In this document: piece by piece, positions 57,496 through 64,000 of the stretch
Position numbering within the stretch: position 1 is the first letter of the stretch
Layout of the letters: every line of letters starts with the position of its first letter
Origin: Mytilus californianus
Taxonomy: Eukaryota > Mollusca > Bivalvia > Mytilida > Mytilidae
Direction of reading: 5' to 3'
DNA length: 64,000 bases
Assembly: GCF_021869535.1 (NCBI RefSeq)
Contig: NW_026262743.1
Span: 372,001 to 436,000, forward strand
The notes under the pieces: model-generated
The model's database searches: none
Seen by the model: only the letters and a program-made list of their open reading frames with translations
Told to the model about the DNA's origin: nothing
Position numbers and translations under genes: made by a program

Positions 57496-57896
57496 TATTT
57501 GAATGCAGTACATGCAGCACAAGTTTGAAATCAAAAACAGGATTGAAATACCATAGAAGAGAACATGCCAGCCACTAACGATTTCTTTGTACTTATGGTG
57601 GCAAAGAATTTAATTATAAGAGACAATCTGTGGGACATAGAGCGGGTCATGGTGGTGAGAAAAATTTCATCTGTACAAAATGTAGAAAATCATTCCAATA
57701 TGAAAACAGTAGGGACACACACTTCAAATTTTGTGGAAAGAGTAATGATAACTATGTTAAATGTGATGATTGTGGGAAAGCCTTCAAATGCCTCAAGTAT
57801 TTGAAAGAGCACCAGAAAAGTCACCTGAATCCAGATAGGTACCAGTGTTCGGTATGTGGTACTTACTACCAAAACATTTCTGGTCTGTTTAAGCAT
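57496..57896 (+). pseudogene. C2H2 zinc-finger exon, damaged
   Basis: From an ATTTTATTAG acceptor (phase 1) it reads V-F-E-C-S-T-C...H-R-R-E-H (finger 1). A TAA at 57576 follows, then finger 2, which has lost its second cysteine (F-L-C-T-Y-G-G-K-E-F...H-R-A-G-H). Finger 3 is of C2HC form (F-I-C-T-K-C...H-F-K-F-C). Finger 4 is intact (V-K-C-D-D-C-G-K-A-F...H-Q-K-S-H). The start of a fifth finger (Y-Q-C-S-V-C...L-F-K-H) ends at a possible donor, CAT|GTAGAA. The phase matches the donor of the exon at 8029-8305. The stop and the lost cysteine argue that it is not functional; a sequencing error could explain only one of them. Confidence 0.65.
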
Positions 57897-58104
57897 GTAG
57901 AAAAACCGGACATAATTAAACTATTTGTTGTTATTCAACTTGTGGCTATATCTAAATGTTTTGTTTAAGTTTATGTTTGAAAAATAATTGTTTTAAACGC
58001 AGTACATTTAAAACAAATATTCACTGAAGTTATGCAGTCTAATTTTCAAATAGATTTTAAAATGATACTTGCTGTCAAAATACTTGTGTTCTCTCCAATC
58101 TATC

Positions 58105-58430
58105 AAAAAAAAGGAGGTGTGGTATGATTGCCAATGACACAACTCTCCACCATGGAACAAATGACGTAAAAGTTAGCAACTGATATGATCTTGCCCGACG
58201 GGGACTAAATAAGACAAGTCATTATCAACTGCACTTTATTCTCACATCATCTTAATACTACTAAAACTAAAACAGTATACGGGTCCGACCTTACACTCTT
58301 ATAACCTAAAGTAGCCCGACCTCGAATTGGATTCAACCGTACTACATAATACAACTATCGGTCATCGTACGGCTTTCAACAAACGACAACCACTAAATTA
58401 CAGGCTCCACACTGATTGAATTGAACAAAG
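58105..58430 (-). repeat. Tail C, inverted, with a spacer
   Basis: AAAAAAGGAGGTGTGGTATG, ATTGCCAATGACACAACTCT and CCACCATGGAACAAATGACG open it. ATCGTACGGCTTTCAACAAA and CGACAACCACTAAATTACAG resume near 58360. Between them is a block of about 160 bp (GACGGGGACTAAATAAGACA) not seen in the other copies. Confidence 0.55.
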
Positions 58431-58477
58431 TACAAAATGTAACTAAATATTAATGATAACTCTATAATGACTACATG

Positions 58478-58762
58478 TATGTACCAAGTTCTATACTGGA
58501 CCCTCTGGCCTTTGTTAGTCTTGTATGTTTTTTAATTTTAGTTCATTTGTATGTTTTGTATGTTTTGGAGTTTAGAATGACGTCCATTTTCACTGAACTA
58601 ATACACATTTTTTTTAGGGGCCAGCTGATGCCCACCTCCGGGGCTGGATTTTCTCGCTGCGTTGAAGACCCATTGGTGGACTTCGGCTGTTATCTGCTCT
58701 TTGGTCGGGTTGTTGTCTCTTTGACATATTCCCCATTTCCATTCTCAATTTTATTACAAATA
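58478..58762 (+). mobile_element. Tail A copy, 5'-truncated
   Basis: CCCTCTGGCCTTTGTTAGTC, GACGTCCATTTTCACTGAAC, TTTTCTCGCTGCGTTGAAGA, CTCTTTGGTCGGGTTGTTGT and CATTTCCATTCTCAATTTTA match 57245-57494. It starts 140 bp further 3' than the copy at 50341. Confidence 0.8.
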
Positions 58763-59571
58763 TGTTGGTGCTGCGCATTTTCAAGACGAAATATACCAGA
58801 CTGTAAAACTCTAGTCAAATACCTTAAAGTCACATAACAGACATGTAAATGTATCCCAAACAAGTTATTCGGGAGTTTAGTCTGTAATTACTAAAAATAT
58901 CGAGGAATAATCAACGTCAGAAATAAACAGTACGATCATCAAACAATTCTAATATTCCTTACTCCGTTGCATGCATATGCAAGCGGAAATAGTGTTGACG
59001 TTTTAACAGAATGATTCAGCTCTCATATACTTCACTCTAAAGTGGAGCATACTTAGTAACCACTGGTTCACCTCTGTCCGTCCGTCTATTCGTCCGTGAC
59101 TCCGAGACACTTTTTTGTTGCATTTGTATGCTAAGCTTTCGACATTTGGTACGAAAAGCTTATAATGGAAAGACAAGGATCACATGAGTCAAATGAATGT
59201 TACAATTAAGAAATGGTACAAAATAACACCAAAACATCAAGGTTAATAAACATCTGTTCACCAGTATCACAGTTATCTTATAATACTTTCATTTGTACAT
59301 ATATATTTTTGTGTAAATTTCTTTTCCTCCAATACGACTATTCAAAACATATACAATATTTACATTGTTTTAAATGTAAATGATTATATATACAACGAAA
59401 ACATCTTGTGACACATTATTTGTTCATTACTATATTCATATTGTTCAAAGAGAAACCATGAGGTGCACATCTGCAAGCCCAGATAGATCGATTCCTAATC
59501 TTGTAGTTGGTAGAATTTTACTCTCGTCACATTTGTCGTATTGGCGAACGGGTAAACAACCACGGGTCACT
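58763..59571. other. Mostly non-coding; 3' flank of the minus-strand gene
   Basis: At 59035-59110 there is a trace of a dispersed repeat (GGAGCATACTTAGTAACC, GTCCGTCCGTCTATTCGTCC). The part next to 59571 should be the 3' UTR of the gene at 59572-60066. Confidence 0.4.
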
Positions 59572-60066
59572 TCATGTAGCTTTGAGATATCGGATCTCTT
59601 TGATTGTCTGTTTCTTTCGTTTACGCAAGGCACTGTCAAAGAAATGGTCCCTGCAAATAAAATATAAGACAGATTTTTTAAGCTTTCCTTTTGATAATTA
59701 CCCTGCAAAGAAATGTTAAGTATATACCAGAATCTTTTAGCTTGTTCCACAGAGCGTGCATAAACTGTTATCACAATTGTATAATTTCGGTTTGTCTTGT
59801 CCATTCGAGGTATATATGACCTGAAATTAACCCACACACTAAGCAAACATGTGACTAACTGCTGAGTGATTTTGTCTTCATTTCCTAATATAATATATAT
59901 TTAATAGAAGTGACCACGCAGTTGTCAGCAAAATGAAAGATATATAGAAGTACATACTTTAACTGTATAATTTTAATTTGGCCGGCGTCCTGTTGAATGT
60001 CACTTAAAAACGGTGTGCTCTCTAAGGATTCGTTGCTTTCATCATCATCGTTTAATAGCGATGGCA
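59572..60066 (-). CDS. 3' end of an unrecognised gene, three exons
   Basis: The exons are 59958-60066, 59728-59820 and 59572-59650. They join cleanly: acceptor TTCCAG; donor AAA|GTATGT (phase 2) to acceptor ATTTCAG|G; donor CTG|GTATAT (phase 2) to acceptor TTTGCAG|G. The joined frame reads P-S-L-L-N-D-D-D-E-S-N-E-S-L-E-S-T-P-F-L-S-D, then K-I-I-Q-L-K, S-Y-I-P-R-M-D-K-T-N-R-N-Y, T-I-V-I-T-V-Y-A-R-S-V-E-Q-A-K-R-F-W, D-H-F-F-D-S-A-L-R-K-R-K-K-Q-T-I-K-E-I, and ends R-Y-L-K-A-T and a TGA at 59572. There is an acidic Ser-rich linker, then a likely strand-helix fold and a basic C-terminus. I do not recognise the family. Upstream exons, entering in phase 1, lie above 60068 and were not found. No frame break is seen, which favours a live gene. 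Confidence 0.55.
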
Positions 60067-61615
60067 CTGGAAAAACACATCTTCTTGTCGAAGTAATACT
60101 AAATGACCTATGTTTATGAAAATAACAATATATGTACAGTTATCATTTGAAAAGTTGTCAAAATATTTTAAAGTTTAAATTTGTTTCATGTTCACGCTGC
60201 TCATGTGAAACATGTATTGTGTTTGAGTTTAATTGTTGAAAACATATCAATTGCACTGCATTTATACACGAATCAATAATAGCATTATTTATCATATACT
60301 TAGAGTAAATAACTTATAATTTTTACAGTATTATAATAGCATTAAATTTACGTGAATTCCATATTTTCCGAAATGGTGTTTAGCGGGCTGATAGGAAAAA
60401 ATTATCACATGCATCCAGCTATTATCACATGCCTTTCCGTAACGTTATCGCATGGCATTCCGGCGTTACTCGGCAAATTCCAGAAAATACACCTCGATGG
60501 TACGTTTTCAGTGAAAAACATAACAAAGTAGGGTACAAAACAATTATTAAGAACAGGTAAATATATAATGTAAAATGCAAAAATTTAAATGATACAATAA
60601 ATGCATTTTTCAAAGTTTCAAGCATAATTTAGAAAGTTACTTTACAAATGTTGACTTTTCCAAACAGTGTTCATTATGTTTTGTTGAATTTTTTTATCGT
60701 CAATATAAAAATATATTATACTGTTGTTTTTCTCCTCTGTTGAGGCATACGATAGAAAGATTTCATATCGGACGTATTAAATTTAGCGTCCAACGTCCGT
60801 AAATTTTTCACTTTTTGAACTTCTATTTGAGAACCACTTAAAAGGATCAATATATTAAACTGTTATTTTTCTCCATTGTTGAAGCATATGATAAAAAGAT
60901 TATAACATGTCATTTTTCATATATGATGTATTATATTTGGTTTTGTTAATTTCTGGCTCTTGGGCTGATATTGAACCTTGGGATGATAATACATCTGATA
61001 TGAAAAATGCAATGTAATAATCTGATATTAATGGTTGCGTTAAATGAATTGAAAATTGTTTAATGATACATGATCTGAGAGATGACACGGATGTAGCAGT
61101 AGCTCTGAATGTATTAATTCAGATTTATTATGCGACACAGACTTTTATGCAATAGAAACGGCATGTTTAGGAAGAGGTAAGATAAAAGTGTTGACAATTT
61201 TTTCTTGGTACCTATCAAGACATGAATATTATAGTTGTTTCCAATTCGTTTCGTTGGTTGATTAAATCGAGCGTTTGGTTTTGTCAAATTTAATGACCCC
61301 CCCCCCCCCCTTAATTTAACATGGAGTTCGATATAGATAATGTAACAAAATGCGTGAAAATATGCCAATGGGACATCAACCCAACGACATTATAAATCAA
61401 AAGAAAGACGATAAATTGTATGTCATGTTTCCACCTGTCCAAATCTTTTGACTGTTTTTGACACATTTTGTTAAACTATTTGGTTTACAATTTACATCAA
61501 TTTACAATTACCTGTCGGATGGATCGCTGCGATAGTGAAGAATTTCTGTAATGGTTGACATCAACCGAGGAATACTAATGGCTTTTTGACATCCAAGCCT
61601 CGTATCTTCCATCTG
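60067..61615. other. Probable intron or flank; no gene seen
   Basis: AT-rich sequence with a C-run at 61296-61311. ATTATCACATGCAT-like words repeat three times near 60405-60450. No exon was recognised. Confidence 0.35.
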
Positions 61616-61619
61616 ACTA

Positions 61620-63850
61620 AGTTCCCCAAAAAAGTTTTAATTTGTTAGGCTAGATATTGTTCACTGGTTGTACGTTTTGGTAGTGCACAATACATACAGT
61701 TGTATATTAGTGTCAATGTTTTGCACAAAACCCTCGAAAGATACTCTACTAAACCCATTTATGAACATTCCATATGGTGGAAAAGTGCCAAAATCTACTC
61801 CTGATAACAAGATATGCTTTCATACGCAATCTTTTGAGAGCTCTCTCAGATGCTGATATTCCAGGACTGTCTTCAGCCTCATACCAATTCCTAACTGTAT
61901 TACAGAGTTCTGCCTCATTATCATATCCTAACTTTATCATTTCTATCTCAACTTTGATAGAAAATGTTTTCAGAGCATACGCATGGTTTTGCATGTCTAT
62001 CAGGTCGCTAACCAAACTCTTACTGATGATATCCCTATTCTCAGCAACTGCATGCCATGCCTTTTTTTTTGTCATCCTTAAGCCGTCTTTACAAACTTTA
62101 ACTCGAAGGTTTACTAACAGGTGATGAGCATCACCGCACCTCGGCACCATTTTTTTCTCTGTTATATCATTATAAGCAGGATAAAAAAATATTTCAGTTG
62201 AACCTACATTTTCAATGAACAATTCTCTGCTGAACGGTGAATTGCTGCACCAATCTTCATGTTCACGAGGAAATAGTGTTGCATACAAAACATTTAATAT
62301 GTGTTTCGGAACAGCCTTGACATTAACTCGACTGGCGACTTTGAGTGATCGTGATGCAATTTCTTTTAGTGTCACGATCTTTTTTACAGTTTTTTCAGCT
62401 ACTATTTTTTGCCCATTGCCGAGTAATGTACTAATAGCATTAACTTTTTCCATGATTAACCACGACTTTTTAATAGCCAGGCACTTTTTGTCCTGAATTA
62501 AAGCAGTGTTGTCAATTATTATATTCATTTCATCATTGGTTAATTTTTTTAGTCTATTCGTATCATTCACACTGTAATTTTAATATCATCTAAACATTTA
62601 CTTTTCCACTTGATTGTATACTGGTTTTCTTGTGGTTTATAAAACCCTCGTATATTTTTCGGTAAATATCATTGATTAGTTCAATGTCCTGGTCAAATTG
62701 TGCAAGGTATTGATCTTCACCAGAGGTGTTTATAGGATAAGAACTATCTATAGCATTGTCAGTCATGGCAGGGTGTTTGTCCTGTTTAGTGGTTTCAGTT
62801 GCCGTCTCTGCTGCTTCTTGTATTTCTGACAATATCGTAGATGCATCATTTTTTGCGATGAATAAATCCAATACCTCTTCCGGGAGACATGATTGTGTGT
62901 CTGATTTCTCACTTTGTTCCAATGCTTTTCCGGTATCACACTCTTTACTGGTCTTTTCTGACATCACAGTTGTTTTACCATGTCTACGAATAGCTTTCAT
63001 GATTTTTGTGTATAATGGACCCTCCCAAAACATGTTGTTTTATAACAATATCTGTTTCTTCATTATTGACCATTGGTGTGGCCACAAAGGCGTGAAAAAT
63101 GTTTTCTCTTGTAGTTTTCTTTGCTTTTTCCCAAACGTCTTTCTGTAGTTGCAGTAGTGTCAAGGGCTTGTCTTCTCAAGTTCTTGTTGCTAGCTTGATC
63201 CACTGTCCATCAAAACTACTGCAAATAACATCTATTCCATTATCGGCATACTTGATTAAAATAGAATCATGCATTGATCGCATAACATTTGTTGACAAAC
63301 TATAGCCTTTCATAGCATAAGCAATTGGAACAGCATAGGGCATTTCAGGGTGCCAAATTCTACCAGTGCCACTTAACAGCCATACCAGTAATTCCGTTCC
63401 TTTGCGTCTTCATATTTGGTAAGCTTCTTTGATCATAGATGCAGTTTCAGTTAAAACCATTTCAACTTTTGATTCCGGTTCTGCAAGTTCATTATTGATT
63501 GTTAAGGGAAAAACGTATGGCGTCTCGGTGTTTGTTTGTGATATTCCATTCGTTGTACATTTTACCGATGGTATCTCGCAAAGAAGTTCAACATTTTTTT
63601 GTTCATATTCAATCATTCTTTGCCTTATTTATTTTTCATTGTCTTAAACACGTGTTGGTCTTTTTTGTGCTTCCTGTCCATACAAGGAAACTGTTTTCAT
63701 CGTTTCCCAAAGGTCGCTGTCAAATTTGGCACGAAAGACTGTTGTAGAATCATCTGTCCAACAAATGTATAAAAAGAGTTTCAGTGTGTGTTGACGCCAT
63801 TTCAGCCAGTATCTGTGGTACATATCTGATTTGATATAATATTTGAAATA
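61620..63850 (-). pseudogene. Member of an uncharacterised multicopy family, frame-broken
   Basis: Read downward: W-E-T-M-K-T-V-S-L-Y, an I-E-Y-E-Q-K-N-V-E-L-L segment (63615), W-H-P-E-M-P-Y-A-V-P-I-A-Y-A-M-K-G-Y-S (63330), C-S-S-F-D-G-Q-W-I-K-L-A (63225), and P-L-T-L-L-Q-L-Q-K-D-V-W. Then comes a charged linker, followed by the longest open stretch, 61749-62570, with R-C-G-D-A-H-H-L-L-V-N-L-R, N-W-Y-E-A-E-D-S-P-G-I-S-A-S-E-R-A and F-W-H-F. A frameshift near 61780 shifts the reading to P-P-Y-G-M-F-I-N-G-F. At least four further breaks occur (stops near 63630 and 63190; shifts near 63410 and 63035). I have the impression that such proteins are common in bivalve genomes, but I know no assigned function. 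The D-G-Q-W and G-D-x-H-H-L-L-x-N-L-R blocks recall the two Asp regions of P-element/THAP9-type transposases; this is inference. Confidence 0.55.
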
Positions 63851-64000
63851 ATCAACCGTCTACATAAAGTTATTAAAATCCAAAAGGCGTTATTAACGTT
63901 ATTACCCTGAATATCAAATTTCATGTAATATTCTAATAATTTTTTAGCCCGTGTCACAGAGATCTAGATGTTTGAACTACCGACAATAAATTGATATTCA
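63851..64000. other. Window edge; nothing recognised
   Basis: The N-terminus of the pseudogene above may continue here, but no motif could be read. Confidence 0.3.

Noticed and set aside
61774-63148. Plus-strand open frames opposite 61.7-63.1 kb
   Set aside because: Shadows of the minus-strand pseudogene, whose reading contains the conserved blocks.

Overview
KIND OF GENOME. This is AT-rich animal nuclear DNA, most likely from a bivalve mollusc of the mussel type (Mytilus-like). The reasons are introns with GT/AG borders, dispersed repeats typical of bivalves (blocks opening with GGCGTCCGTCGTC runs; a block ending in GAGTTGTCTCATTGGCAATCATACCACATC-like sequence, here mostly inverted), many Penelope-like retroelement (PLE) pieces, BEL/Pao and Jockey/CR1-type LINE remnants, a SINE with a tRNA-like head, and a two-domain-class Ig/FN3 receptor gene. 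There are no bacterial operons, rRNA genes or CRISPR arrays. Splice sites and frames were read by eye, and family names come from recognised motifs without a database search. LAYOUT. 0-8 kb: tandem and dispersed repeats, with one LINE scrap. 8.0-8.3 kb: a first coding exon of a C2H2 zinc-finger gene (+). 9-11.6 kb: foldback sequences and a non-autonomous element whose ends are clusters of a short motif in opposite orientations. 14.2-22.4 kb (-): the one well-supported host gene, a type I membrane protein with four Ig domains, one cysteine-less Ig-like domain, one FN3 domain, a transmembrane helix and a tyrosine-rich tail ending in an ITAM-like pair. All seven exons join in phase 1; the signal-peptide exon was not found. 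20-30.5 kb: decayed PLE pieces and their 3' tails, a long empty stretch and a SINE. 30.6-34.2 kb (+): a 21-bp minisatellite followed by a broken two-exon integrase-core gene whose intron holds LINE debris. 35.7-41 kb: a large dispersed repeat, then a 48-bp satellite array interrupted by two insertions and bordered by an orientation flip. 41-42 kb (-): the 3' end of a BEL/Pao element with a probable LTR. 42-53 kb: repeats and several foldbacks. 54-57.5 kb (+): the longest PLE copy, with RT motifs largely intact, one in-frame TGA, one clear frameshift and a recognisable 3' tail. Immediately downstream lies a damaged zinc-finger exon. 59.6-60.1 kb (-): the last three exons of an unrecognised gene. 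61.6-63.9 kb (-): a frame-broken member of an uncharacterised multicopy family with a possible transposase-like fold. MAIN POINTS. The window is mostly a record of retroelement activity around a few host exons. The points most worth testing are: a TGA at the same aligned codon in two PLE copies, with a SECIS-like fold after the stop codon of the longer copy; the ITAM-like tail of the Ig/FN3 receptor; a PLE 3' end that abuts the acceptor of a zinc-finger exon; and a palindromic repeat family found at both 11.5 and 40.5 kb.
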